From: Micropterus salmoides
Taxonomy: Eukaryota > Chordata > Actinopteri > Centrarchiformes > Centrarchidae
Direction of reading: 5' to 3'
Assembly: GCF_014851395.1 (NCBI RefSeq)
Contig: NW_024041150.1
Span: forward strand, 41,291,437 to 41,355,436
DNA: 64,000 nt
Shown: one piece after another, positions 22,583-32,995 of the stretch
Numbering within the stretch: the first letter of the stretch is position 1
Layout of the letters: the number at the start of each line of letters is the position of its first letter
Made by a program: the position numbers and the translations under genes
Notes under the pieces: generated by a model
The model's database searches: none
What the model saw: the letters and a program-made list of their open reading frames with translations, nothing else
What the model was told of the DNA's origin: nothing

Positions 22583-22660
22583 CTGACTGCTTTGTGTGCC
22601 CCTCCTCCTCCGTCACAACAGCTTCGTGGCCTTCTGGATCTGGGTCTGAGATTTGGGCTT
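22583..22660 (-). CDS. Gene A exon E2
   Basis: 78 nt, phase 1 to 1, acceptor GAAAACAG, donor GTCAG/GTAGGT. It encodes EAQISDPDPEGHEAVVTEEE and then GHTKQSG. The DP(E)GHEAVV core is shared with both E2 copies in gene C. It is an acidic linker following the coiled coil. Confidence 0.7.
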
Positions 22661-23110
22661 CTGTTTTCAATCAAAAGTAAAAGAAACTCAGATAAATATA
22701 TCAAAAAGTTATATAAAAATGCTGCAATGAACAGCCAAGGCCACTTGTGTTTTAATAGCAGCTTCATCATCGTACAGAACAAGGCGAAGCTCAAACACGA
22801 TAATAACAAGATAATCACATGTAATTAATGTCCCGCAAGTTAACGTTATGTCCCATTATAAGCAGATTTAAACGGCAGGGCCCATGAACCAACGTCACAC
22901 TTGACATTTACAACATTAAGTAACACTTTTTATATGCCGATTTGTAAGTCACTTCATGAAAATGTGTGTAAGTTTTCACTTTATGTCCTCAGGAGTCTGC
23001 AGGTTTGTCAGCGAGCAACGAAACTTTAAATTAGCGTTTTTTTAAATGAAGTTCCACAACTTGAAAAAACAAAGCCTGTTATTTCTTCCTGCAATAATTG
23101 AGCCACTGAC

Positions 23111-23363
23111 CTCTTCTCTCTAGTTTGACCCGAGGCTGCAGCACCGCCTCCAGCTGCCTCCTCTGCCGGTCGATCTCCTGCCTCAGACCCGAAGCCTCCT
23201 CCTCGTACCCGGCTACGGTTCTCTCCACAACCGCGAAGATTTCCTGCGCGGCTGTTGTCAGTTTCTCGGTGACGATTCCTCTCAGGATCTCCGTCTTGGA
23301 CATGTTATTGAGGCTGTCGAGGGTCCCCGAGCCGCCGCTGTTCCCGTTCATCCAGTAAAGCAT
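23111..23363 (-). CDS. Gene A exon E1: start codon and coiled-coil domain
   Basis: The ATG at 23363 opens MLYWMNGNSGGSGTLDSLNN, followed by the conserved block MSKTEILRGIVTEKLTTAAQ. The Glu/Arg-rich stretch that follows (AGYEEEASGLRQEIDRQRRQ) has heptad-like spacing and should form a coiled coil. An inner ATG in MSKTEIL is an alternative start. The donor AAGAG/GTCAGT leaves phase 1. Many predicted percomorph C2H2 proteins begin with this block, which probably mediates oligomerisation or cofactor contact. The equivalent exon in gene C is nearly identical. Confidence 0.85.
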
Positions 23364-23560
23364 CTTTATTTTCCTCTCGCAGCTGTATTTTGTTTATGCA
23401 CAACTTTGTTCGTTTGAACGGGGTTGTTCCGGGTTTTGGTGCAGCTACAAATTGTGTCCGATGAGACACAAAAACAAAGAGGTCTGTTTGGAAGATCAAA
23501 TCAATAACTGATTTGATTTTCTTCTCTTCACTCACTCGTAGCATTCTGTTAATTGGTGAA
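23364..23560 (-). promoter_or_regulatory. Conserved 5' flank/promoter of gene A
   Basis: About 170-200 bases upstream of E1 are strongly conserved at 36241-36420 and 52468-52640 (shared words include CAAATT.TGTCCGA, GAGACACAAAAACAAAGA and TGTTTGGAAG). Conservation beyond the ATG in three copies suggests 5' UTR plus core promoter, though recent duplication alone would also preserve it. No TATA box is obvious. Confidence 0.5.
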
Positions 23561-23689
23561 TATAATCTATTAACATGTCCATTTTTAAAATCATTCTTAC
23601 TATACAGCATTTTCCATACCTGCACGTACTGTATATAGGCTACAAATACATAGTATATACTAAGGTATATACACACCTATTTATCTATA

Positions 23690-23880
23690 TCTATACACAT
23701 ATACATCTATATATTTACATATACATACATAAATGTATGTATATGTAAATATATATACACACACACACATATATATATACATATATACACATATATATAT
23801 ATACACACACATATATATACATATACACATATATACACATATACACACACATATATATATATATATGTGTGTGTGTGTAA
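23690..23880. repeat. (CA)n/(TA)n compound microsatellite
   Basis: Alternating TATATA, CACACA and ACATAT runs of nearly 190 bases abut the 5' side of the Tc1/mariner element and have replaced its left end. Confidence 0.9.
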
Positions 23881-24707
23881 AACGCCTTGTTGATGCTAGA
23901 GGTCAGAGGAGAATGGGCCGACTGATTCAAGCTGATAGAAGAGCAACTTTAACTGAAATAACCACTCGTTACAACCGAGGTATGCAGCAAAGCATTTGTG
24001 AAGCCACAACACGCACAACCTTGAGGCGGATGGGCTACAACAGCAGAAGACCCCACCGGGTACCACTCATCTCCACTACAAATAGGAAAAAGAGGCTACA
24101 ATTTGCAAGAGCTCACCAAAATTGGACAATTGAAGACTGGAAAAATGTTGCCTGGTCTGATGAGTCTCGATTTCTATTGAGACATTCAGATGGTAGAGTC
24201 AGAATTTGGCGTAAACAGAATGAGAACATGGATCCATCATGCCTTGTTACCACTGTGCAGGCTGGTGGTGGTGGTGTAATGGTGTGGGGGATGTTTTCTT
24301 GGCACACTTTAGGCCCCTTAGTGCCAATTGGGCATCGTTTAAATGCCACGGCCTACCTGAGCATTGTTTCTGACCATGTCCATCCCTTTATGGCCACCAT
24401 GTACCCATCCTCTGATGGCTACTTCCAGCAGGATAATGCACCATGTCACAAAGCTCGAATCATTTCAAATTGGTTTCTTGAACATGACAATGAGTTCACT
24501 GTACTAAAATGGCCCCCACAGTCACCAGATCTCAACCCAATAGAGCATCTTTGGGATGTGGTGGAACGGGAGCTTCGTGCCCTGGATGTGCATCCCACAA
24601 ATCTCCATCAACTTCAAGATGCTATCCATCAATATGGGCCAACATTTCTAAAGAATGCTTTCAGCACCTTGTTGAATCAATGCCACGTAGAATTAAGGCA
24701 GTTCTGA
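23877..24707 (+). CDS. Tc1/mariner transposase, N-terminally truncated, catalytic domain open
   Basis: About 277 codons of transposase run without a stop to TGA at 24705. The remaining DNA-binding part (RRMGRLIQADRRATLTEI, second helix-turn-helix region) is followed by the DDE catalytic triad: D in AWSDESRF, D in QQDNAPCH and E in PDLNPIEHLW. Thirty-six residues separate the second D and the E, i.e. a DD36E arrangement as in the Incomer-like branch rather than the usual DD34E. A GGGGVMVWG motif is present. About 60 N-terminal residues expected for the family are missing; the frame instead runs back into the microsatellite (MYVYVNIYTHT), a chance extension. It is probably inactive but young. 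Confidence 0.9.
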   Translation, partial: VKRLVDARGQRRMGRLIQADRRATLTEITTRYNRGMQQSICEATTRTTLRRMGYNSRRPHRVPLISTTNRKKRLQFARAHQNWTIEDWKNVAWSDESRFLLRHSDGRVRIWRKQNENMDPSCLVTTVQAGGGGVMVWGMFSWHTLGPLVPIGHRLNATAYLSIVSDHVHPFMATMYPSSDGYFQQDNAPCHKARIISNWFLEHDNEFTVLKWPPQSPDLNPIEHLWDVVERELRALDVHPTNLHQLQDAIHQYGPTFLKNAFSTLLNQCHVELRQF

Positions 24708-24775
24708 AGGCGAAAGGGGGTCAAACACAGTATTAGTATGGTGTTCCTAATAATCCTTTAGGTGAGTGTATATAT
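23877..24775 (+). mobile_element. Tc1/mariner element (DD36E type), 5'-truncated
   Basis: The right end carries a short terminal repeat (CCTAATAATCCTTTAGGTGA, 24747-24766) next to TATATATA, consistent with the TA target of this superfamily. The transposase ORF fills the body. The left inverted repeat and the start of the gene are missing and the microsatellite begins in their place. The element sits about 500 bp upstream of gene A E1, in the opposite orientation. Confidence 0.85.
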
Positions 24776-24944
24776 ATATTAAATTGTACATTAAATATTT
24801 TTTGCTTCCTCCAGTCTACTGGCGCACAGCTGACGCATGTGTTGTACGCATCAAGTTAAGAGATCAGCCTGCTGTCACGATACCTGATCCAGCTATTTGG
24901 GTCAGAATCTGACCAATAGCTGATAAAAATATCGGATTGCAACC

Positions 24945-25310
24945 CTAATGCTGTCCAGTGAAGAATGCACAGACCTGTATTTTGGGGAAACAAAACCACC
25001 TCTACACAAACAACATGGCTCATCACTGAAGAATCAACTCCCCGGGTTACGTACATTTGCTTCTGTCAAGGAAACCAACGTTTATACCAATGGACAGGGA
25101 GAACAAATGGTGAAATGAAACAATGAATGAAGTCATCAAAGTAGAGAGACCATCTCTCAACAGGGGAGGATGTCTGCAACTACAGGTGCTCTGATCAGGA
25201 TTTTTGGGGCCAATCACAGATCGCTAGAAGTAGTACTGACCGATACCGATCAGCAGGTCTATTTGAAGCCTTCTATATATCATGTAGCATTATATATTTA
25301 TTTAACTTTT
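24945..25310 (+). mobile_element. Penelope-like fragment plus repeat, composite
   Basis: CTGTCCAGTGAAGAATGCAC and the following 70 bases match the GIY-YIG region of the 33-kb copy (QCSEECTDLYIGETK-equivalent) with stops. The next part (GCTCTGATCAGGATTTTTGG onward) is another repeat. The same two-part composite recurs at 54270-54660. Confidence 0.65.
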
Positions 25311-26139
25311 ATTAAAAACCCTGCATCATATCTCCTGAACCACACATGATAACACAGAAAAGGTGATGTCTACCCCCATGTTTTGATGGTCAAGGATTGC
25401 AAAGATAACATATTCAAGATCATAAACTTTTCAGGTGAAAAGTAAATGGTGAAGTTAGGTTTACACAGTCTGATAAGATGTGGAGTGAAACTTTGAGCAT
25501 ATTTCATGTAAACCTTAATTTTCTATCACTCTGAAGCCATAATGGTCTCTTATCTTAGTGTCCAAAAGGGGCATTTATTTCCATTGCAACCATATGACAG
25601 TTGAACTGCCACTCTGTGTTTACATTGGTGGGGTGGTGAAGGCTTAACCCCTCGTTGCTCCAGAGGCGTGTGACCTCTGAAATATGCAGCAATTGTATGT
25701 CGCTTTGGATAAAAGGATCTACTGAATGAGTAAATGTAATGTACCAGCGCTGCACTCTGCTTGAGACAATCAAACCATTGAAAGCTTTCCAGAATTTCTG
25801 TTCACTAGAATCAGTTAATGTATTGAATGTAATAAAATAGTATATTATTTTCATTTTTTCATTCATATTCAAACTGTGGCAGGCATACATCAGTGAAATA
25901 TTTATGCCCTGGCAGAGTGTTGCATGAATCCAATTAGGACGAGTCGCTGGAACCCTTTGTCTTCCATAATAGACAGCGGTTGGTGATCAAGGCATATGAA
26001 TAATGTAATGTGTGAGAGAAAAGGAGAAAGTGCTCTGTTTCTTATTCCCATTCGGTAGGCTAAACTAAAAAAAAAACACGGTAATAACCAAAAAATCTTT
26101 ACTTTTGTCACAGCCAGACTAGTAGACCCAAGAGCTAGC
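25311..26139. other. Intergenic, repeat-derived; no gene seen
   Basis: No exon supported. 25625-25735 carries the tail motif GTCGCTTTGGATAAAAG and CTCGTTGCTCCAGAGGCGTG, matching the 3' half of the SINE at 51.1 kb without its tRNA-like head. Confidence 0.45.
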
Positions 26140-26580
26140 TATCTTTGAAAACTGCTCATATTACTTTACGTGACTAACCTTCTGGGGGTCTACTTCTACA
26201 TCTTTGCACATGTTCCAATAGCATATTATGTGTATATTTTCTATTCTTTTATTGTTTCTTTTACTCTTTGTATTACATTCCCCTTTGCTGCGGTGCCAAT
26301 TTGAACTTCCCAGACGGGGATCAATAAAGAAACATCTTAATCCCTTCCAGTCAGTTTAACTGACGAAGCCTCTTGGGTGAGAGGCAAAACGTCCTTGAGT
26401 ATCTTCAAACAAGTCCATTTACCCTTGATTTATTTATTTAACCTTTATTTAACCAGGGGAAAAGACCCATTGAGATAATATCTCTTTTTCAAGGCCGCCC
26501 TGGCCACAAAAACGGAGCAGGAAAACAAGTCTAACAGTACAAACAAAACAACAGTACAAAATACTATTATAAATTAAAAC
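26140..26580 (+). mobile_element. LINE 3' tail, Penelope-like end and dispersed repeat
   Basis: Three pieces lie side by side. A LINE-like tail ends GGGGATCAATAAAGAAACAT (26315-26335). A Penelope-like terminus follows (GACGAAGCCTCTTGGGTGAG, 26363-26425). Last is a common fish repeat with CCTTTATTTAACCAGGGGAA and AAGACCCATTGAGAT (26428-26560). None is coding. Confidence 0.55.
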
Positions 26581-26584
26581 AAGT

Positions 26585-26765
26585 TGTGAGGTGGATGGAT
26601 TATCTCAGCAAAGAAGAAGTGCTCACTAACACAGATTTTGACAGATTTGTCAACAATATTTGAGAGAAAAAGACCTTTTGTGTACAAAGAGAGTCTTAGA
26701 TCTTTGAGTTCAGCTCATGATGAATGGGGGCAAAAGTGTGCATTTATAATTTTGTTTATTGTATG
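26585..26765. mobile_element. Tc1-like long-TIR fragment
   Basis: It contains the terminal-repeat words GAGAGTCTTAGATCTTTGAG and TTCAGCTCATGATGAATGGG. It is almost identical to 38140-38330 together with the following 200 bases, showing that the insertion predates duplication of the gene B and C 3' ends. Confidence 0.75.
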
Positions 26766-27016
26766 AGAGGAGGACATTTTGTTAGAAGAGGATAGACTTT
26801 AAACTACCCAATTGATGAAAATGACTGTTGTTAGTTAATGTACATGAATAATACACTGCATGTATTTGGTAAAATTTCGCAGTAAAAAGATATTGCGGTG
26901 CATCACATTTTTTTTATATCACGCAGCCCTACTGAAGGACAGATGTGGTTTTCAGCACCATCAAAACAACCTCCATCACCACGTTTCAGACAGAACAGGC
27001 TGATAAAAGGAGTTTT

Positions 27017-28315
27017 TTAGGACGTGGATGCGTTCAGGAATAGGTTTTCTTCCCCCTGGTGGCTCTTCATGTGTGTTTTCAGACAGTGGCTCTGAGTGAA
27101 GGCTTTGTCGCAGACGCTGCACTGGTAAGGTTTCTCTCCGTTATGGGTTCTCATGTGGACCGTCAGGTGGTCTTGGCGAGAGCACGCTTTCCCACAAACC
27201 CCACAGACAAACAGTTTGATGCCCAGGTGGGTCCTCACGTGGTTGTTCAGGTGGGACTTATATTTAAAAAGCGGCCGCACTCTGAGCAGCTGTAAGGCGC
27301 TTTGTCGGTGTACAAACGCATGTGCGCCTTCAGGTCGCCGTTGGATACGAAGCCTTTGCTGCAGATGAACGGCCTCTCGTTGCTGTGCGTTAGCATGTGA
27401 GTCGTCAAGCTGCAGTTTGAAAGGAACGTCTTGCAGCAGATGTGGCAGAGGTACGGCCGGTCTCTGGAGGTGTGGATCTTCTCGTGTGACTTCAACCCAC
27501 CAGGAAGTTTGAAACGCTTCCCACAAACCTCACAGCCGTAACGTCTCTCCCCTGAGTGGGTCGCCTTGTGACGAGTTAAAGATTGCCGGTCCGCCAAAGA
27601 TTTACCACAAACATTGCAGTGGTACTTGGTGGTACTACCTGCGTGCATCTTGATGTGAGCTTTGAGCTGCGTCTTTAGACCAAACGCCTTCGGACAAATA
27701 TCACACTTGTGTGGTTTATCAGCCACGTGGACCCAACGGTGAACACTCAAAGCAGACCATTGACCAAAGGTTTTGTGGCAAACGTCACATTTAAACGGTC
27801 TGTCTCCTGTGTGTAGAGTGGTGTGGGAGTTGAGGCTACTGATGGTGAGGAAAGATTTCCCACAATATGAACAGTCGTGAGTTTTTTGATACTTTCTAAG
27901 ATGTCCCTTTAACTCTTCTACAGATTCAAACTGCTCTCCACACACTCCACAAACAAGCTGTGATTTCTCAACGTGACTCAGGGCGTGTTTGATCAAACTG
28001 CCCAAGTTCCGGTACAAAAGTCCACAGACTTTACAGGGCGTTTTACTGCTCCCAATCAACTGCCCCTTCACACCAGACAATTTAGACTCTTTCTTCCTCC
28101 TCTTCTTTGGCGACTGCAGCTCAGGATCTGGTTTCCAGTCGTCGTCTCCGTTGAACGCCTCATCTCCATCTTTGTCATCGTCATCACTGGAGTCCACTTG
28201 GCTCTCAGCAGCATCTTCATCATCAGCTTCCTCTGTTTCCATGTCTTGTTGTTGTGATGTTGAGCTGCTGGACTGAACATCCACTTTGTCACCTTCCACA
28301 TGTTGAACAGAGCAG
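27017..28315 (-). pseudogene. Gene B finger exon, degenerate 12-finger C2H2 array
   Basis: Paralog of the gene A finger exon with the same leader, PKKRRKKE basic motif and acceptor. Three lesions affect it. A 9-nt deletion in finger 9 (near 27359; FICSICSKGF reads FICSKGF) removes a zinc-binding Cys spacing. In the same finger the last zinc His is Tyr (MRLYTDK). A 1-nt deletion near 27266 in finger 10 (TTTAAACAAG reads TTTAAAAAG) shifts the frame. Fingers 11-12 continue in another frame. With the 5' exon lesions of gene B, this is very probably a pseudogene, although a 350-codon finger ORF remains. Confidence 0.9.
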
Positions 28316-29989
28316 CTGTGGGGAAAAATTTAAACATTACTTTGTGCATACACAGATAATTGTAGTGTCCTCACATTAATCCGGATCAAATTTGAACATA
28401 AAATACTAATATTACATAATAGGAAATATTAAAAGGTTTGCTGTGGAGATTTTGACCTCCTATGGGACTAAGCCATTTTGTTTCTCGTGCAAGAAGGGAA
28501 GAAAACGAGTGCCAGCTCCATGTACACGTGGATGTAAACAATGCTGGATTTAAAATGTTTAAAATAAAATGGTCTTGAGGAAGAAAATGTATCAACATGT
28601 TTTTTTAAGACAACAAGGATAGTTAAGAGTAGACATTATGAAGAGTGGAACATTTCATTATTGAAGCATTTATGTGTTTATTACTTTTATGTTGCAGCTA
28701 GTAAAGGAGAGCGGCTTATACCAATATATCATGTTATATTTGTTAATAGATAGGATTATTAATCTGAAGTAACTAAAACTGAGAAACAAATGTATTGAGT
28801 AGGGCTGACCACAGATAGTTGAAGATTCAATGCTTTGATGGGAAGAGCCTGATTTGAGTTTAGTGGCGTTCATACAACAGGATCATACCATTTTGGCTAT
28901 ATGGGGGTGCTCAACCCCCAAACCGCTCTGCCCGCCAACAATTATATCTGGCCCGCAGCCAGATTATGGTGCTTTGATAGCATCAAAAAATATAAATAAA
29001 TAAATAAATACTTTGATGGCGGTGCTGAAATAGATCTCAGTCATGACAGCAACAGTTACTCACATAATCACTTTCTCTTTAGTGGTTTTGCCTATAAAAT
29101 AAAAGTGCGAGAAGGCTTGTTTAATGCAATCTTGTATTTGAAGTTCAACCGAGCTTTTACTTTGAAAAACTCTGAACAACATTAAAAATGTCTGTAGCCT
29201 GCTTGACACACCTCTGAAAGAGCCTTCAGAAAACGTGATTCCCCTAATTGTCCTCTGCCTGGAGATACTGGGGAAATGCAAAAGCATCTGTAGGTTGATG
29301 GATGCGGATCAAACACCAAAACAAAAACGTTGAGAAACATTCGCTGCAGAATTCATTTGTTGCAGAGAAAAAAAAACACTGCCCCCATTATATCTTCTCA
29401 TCCACCATCTAATGGTTGAAAATATTGCTCTGCTTCAAAACTTATTTGCTGACCCCTGCAGTATATTATAACTACTACTTCTTCTTCTAACATATGTACT
29501 CAACATAGTGATGAGTGTCTGCCTGAATTCTACCAGAAGTAGAACAAGAAGATCGTAGTGACAAAATGCGCTGTTTGTCCGATTTCAGCTACTGTAGAAA
29601 CATGATGATGCAACGTGGCGACATCCACAGCAGGGAGTGCCCACGGTTATGTACATAAAAATGTCTCATTCTAAGGTAATAAAAACATAATGGTTTATTA
29701 TATAAGGTCTTTACACATCACTGAAAACATAGTTATGCCACAAAGTGCATGTTTTGTCTGCCGCAAGCATTAATTACCCTCAGTTTAGCTGCATATGTAC
29801 AGTGTAAGTTACAGTGTGTAATGAACACAGACTGTAGCTCTGCAGCTTTTCAAGATTAAAGCGGAGTTACCGCACAAAAACATATGCAAGACTTGCCAAT
29901 TCTGATTCGACTACATAAATCCTTAGTCGGGGACAGCCCTAGTATTGAGTGAAGTACAATATGTAGTGGATTTGTATTGGCAGGAAGAG
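28316..29989. other. Gene B last intron, no exon seen
   Basis: Intron sequence. 28690-28920 and 29880-29970 correspond to 62290-62500 and 62620-62740 in gene D, so the intron derives from the common ancestral gene. No coding feature was seen. Confidence 0.45.
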
Positions 29990-30345
29990 ATAATCCATCC
30001 ACCTGCCAGACAGACAGCATGGATATTGCACAGGTGTCACTTAGGCTGGCCACAATAAAAGGCCACTTGAAAATGTGCAGTTTCACTGTAACGCATCTCC
30101 TTCGCATAGATCAGGTTGTTGATTGTTGCCTGTGGAATATTGGTTCACTCCTCTTCAATGGCTGTGCGAAGGTCGAAACCCAATGAGGATGACGAGCATC
30201 AAGATGAGACGCATGCTGTGATGCATGCCTGTGAGGAATAGGCCATTTGTGTACAAAGAGAAATTCTTAGATCTTTTGAGTTCAGCTCATGATGAATGGG
30301 GGCAAAAACAAAAGTGTTGCATTTATAATTTTGTTGAGTGTAGTA
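29990..30345. mobile_element. Tc1-like long-TIR element, heavily deleted
   Basis: It contains CTTAGGCTGGCCACAATAAA at the left and CTTAGATCTTTTGAGTTCAG at the right, the two ends of the family at 14.4 kb, with almost nothing between. Confidence 0.7.
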
Positions 30346-30612
30346 ACTTTCCACCACAGAATGAATTTGAAGGCAAACTATATAACAAATATGAAAGAGA
30401 AAGCGACAGCCTACTCAGAGAAAAGTTACTTTGCATCAGACCTGAGCTCTGGACAACTTGTTGTAAGGAGTAAACACAACCGGGTACTACTGAGCACACA
30501 GAGGAACAGCAGAGACGTTTCTAACTTTTGATCTTTCTTTTCAAACACTGAAAATAAGTCATTTGCTGGAATCCGTTGCAACAGAAATCAATGCATGTTC
30601 TTTTTAAATTAC

Positions 30613-30736
30613 CTTGAGCTTCATTGCTTTTTATCACCACGGCAGCAGTGGACGAGGAATCAGTGGTGGCGTTGTTTCCCTGTAAAAGGCGGAGCTCCTT
30701 CTCCTCCTCCTCCTCTTCCTCCTTCTCATCTCCTGT
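30613..30736 (-). pseudogene. Gene B ACID exon with 10-nt deletion
   Basis: The acceptor CTTGCAG and the TGDEKEEEEEEE start are conserved. Ten bases are missing just before the donor (GAGCTTCATTG where the paralog has GAGCTGAGCTCGGCTTCATT). The exon is 124 nt and ends in the wrong phase, so the finger frame is lost on splicing. Repeated GAGCT bases at the breakpoint suggest slippage. Confidence 0.8.
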
Positions 30737-30905
30737 CTGCAAGAAGTTGTTCCCAAATTATATTTAAAGAAAATTCAACTGATGCTCAATTTAGAGGGTA
30801 ATGTTTTTTTTGACTATCTCAGATGAAACCTCAGGTAGTATCAGGGCCTTACAGAGGAGGGACCGGTACGTGGTAAAAGAAGACGGGTAATATTACAGTA
30901 TCTAC

Positions 30906-31142
30906 CTTCAGTCGGATGTAGAGGGCTGAGTATCCTGCTCCGGTGAGCCTGATGCTCCTGAAGATCTCCTCTGGTGTCAGCGTCTTTACTTCGAGCGGCT
31001 GGAGCCTCCTGCTCCTGTCGGACTTGAAGACGTCAAAAGGTTTGTTGTCTCCTGCCAGCTGAGGGAAGGTGGACCTCAGCAGGTCCAGGAAGTCCGCCTC
31101 CTGTAGGCCACGAGGACACTGCAGCTCCTGAACCGGATATTT
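30906..31142 (-). pseudogene. Gene B DOM exon with shifted acceptor
   Basis: The protein pattern is fully conserved (EADFLDLLRSTFPQL, SALYIRLK), but two bases are gone at the 5' splice region. The only usable AG lies 8 nt further in, so the exon starts in phase 0 instead of 1 and no longer joins the AT exon in frame. Confidence 0.75.
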
Positions 31143-31242
31143 CTGAAATAGACAAAGATTCACCAGGAGTTCCACATTACCTCTTAACAACCTCAGTCCA
31201 ACACACATTTAGTCCATCCAGAACTACATCTTTAATATTCAC

Positions 31243-31373
31243 CATTTTTTGAAAGACAATCTGACTGGGAATCCTCCAGTATGCAGACTCTGAGCAGGTG
31301 GTGATCCGGTTCTTGTCGGAGGCTTGATCTGCCAGGCTTCCTCCTCACAGACGAATGTCTGGGAGATGATAAC
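31243..31373 (-). pseudogene. Gene B AT exon
   Basis: 131 nt with intact splice sites, open in phase 2 to 1. The GRP core reads GRS. It is structurally sound by itself but belongs to the disabled gene B. Confidence 0.65.
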
Positions 31374-31619
31374 CTGTGAGATGGTCAACATAAGACACGA
31401 TATCTGATTATCCTGCAGTCATGAACATTATTAGTAAGATAAATATTCCCCGTTATGTCCTGGCAACTCGCACACATCATCTCCTTGTCGCCCTCACGGG
31501 GACATGGAATATCCTGGTAACCTAACAAGTAACGTAACTAGTTACTTTTATCACCTAGTAATAAATAAAGTTATACTATTACTTTTGTAAGGAGTAATAA
31601 GTAACTTATTACAATTTCT

Positions 31620-31965
31620 GAGTAACTTGCCTCACACTGGTTTTCAAACCCCACGTAAAGTCTGTTGTTCAGTCATGTTTTTATCACCCAAGAAATATGA
31701 CCAAGGTCAATATAACCCGCTGCAAGTTTCTTTTAAGATAAATTTTATAATGATTTTATTTACTTTTAAGGCCAGACATGGATTAGCACCTTCATGTCTC
31801 TGAGCTTTTATCTCCCTATGAGCCAGGACGCAGACTGAAAACCAAAGGAGACAGGGCCTTTGACTCTGGAACAGTCTACCAGAGGAGATCAGGCTACCAA
31901 AGAGTCTCTTCCTGGTTTCATCTCACCTCTTAAGAGTAATTTATACTAAAAAACTTCTAATGTGT
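31620..31965 (+). mobile_element. LINE reverse transcriptase C-terminal fragment (Rex1/L2-like)
   Basis: Decayed reading of a GLAPS..L.ELLSPYEPG-type segment and ALWNSLPEEIR-type words, typical of the region after the reverse transcriptase of fish LINEs. The same block occurs at 41.6, 44.3 and 46.7 kb at the same distance upstream of each AT exon, so it was duplicated together with the module. Confidence 0.65.
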
Positions 31966-32452
31966 GATGCCTAATTATTTCCTCCATTATTTCTATGTTG
32001 ACTGGTTTGTTTGTTTACTTTATTCAAACCACAATGTGATGCATAATTGATTTTTGGCTTTAATTGTAAATGGGTTTGTTTTATGTTTGATTTGTTGCAC
32101 ACTACTGTGTGTGCTACCATATTTTGTTTTTTTTATTTGTCTATGTTTTATAGTGATTGCTATATAAGCACTTGCTACCTGAATGCAAAAGAATGAAGAA
32201 AAGAATGAATTTGAACTTTGAACTAAAATAACTCAAACCAATGAATTGATAATCACAATAGTTGCTGTTTAATTTAATAGTTGACAACTAATTGATAAAT
32301 TCTTCAAGATGTAAGTTAGGCTAACTAGCATGCTAAGAGCAAGTTAAGCTAACAAGCTTCATTTGAACTAAATGGTTCCACGTAAAAACAGACCAGGAGC
32401 ACACAAAAGGATGCCCACAGGGGTGTCCACATACTAAGCTGTGATTTGTGAC

Positions 32453-32603
32453 CTTGATTCTATTTGATAATCGGGGTCCTTCAGATCTTCTTTTCTTAAG
32501 CTGGTTGCTGGTTGCACTGACAGCTGCGGCTCTTCATTGCCACCATCACCCTCTTCATCATCATCATACCACAGTTGGCCAATGCTCCCACTGTCCTCCT
32601 CAC
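32453..32603 (-). pseudogene. Gene B exon E3 (acidic)
   Basis: 151 nt, open, phase 1 to 2, with good splice signals. It encodes EEDSGSIGQLWYDDDEEGDG and then LKDPDYQIES. It is the best preserved 5' exon of gene B, but E2 is absent upstream and E1 is truncated. Confidence 0.65.
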
Positions 32604-32639
32604 CTGGACACAGATAGAGTCAAAGGTCAGAACTTGGAT

Positions 32640-32830
32640 TTATTTGCGTAAACATTCACAATGCAGGGAGGAAAAAATATGTGAACCCCTGGGCAAATGA
32701 GTTCTTCAAAAGTTAATTGGAGTCACAAGTCAGTCAACCTGGAGTCCAATCAAAGAGACAAATTTGGAGGTGTTGGTTAGAGCTAACCTAAACCCACCCC
32801 AATTTTAATTTTGCTATTCCCACGAAGCAT
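32640..32830 (+). mobile_element. Tc1-like relic, left part
   Basis: It starts with the terminal region (CACAATGCAGGGAGGAAAAA, TATGTGAACCCCTGG) also seen near 48.05 kb. The rest of the element resumes at 34500 after the Penelope-like insertion. Confidence 0.65.
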
Positions 32831-32995
32831 CGCATGATGTGAACCATGCCTCAAACCAAAGAGCTCTCAGAAGCTACTGGAAGACGTTTCGTCCCTTATC
32901 CAAAGGACTTCTTCAGTTCTGACTGACTGGCAGGGAAACTCAGCTATTTAACCTCAGTGGGGTCGTTATCCCGGGTCATCGATACCGCTGGTTCG

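Noticed and set aside
23733..23876. N-terminal extension of the transposase (THTHIYIY repeats)
   Set aside because: Translation of the CA/TA microsatellite, unrelated to any transposase N-terminus.
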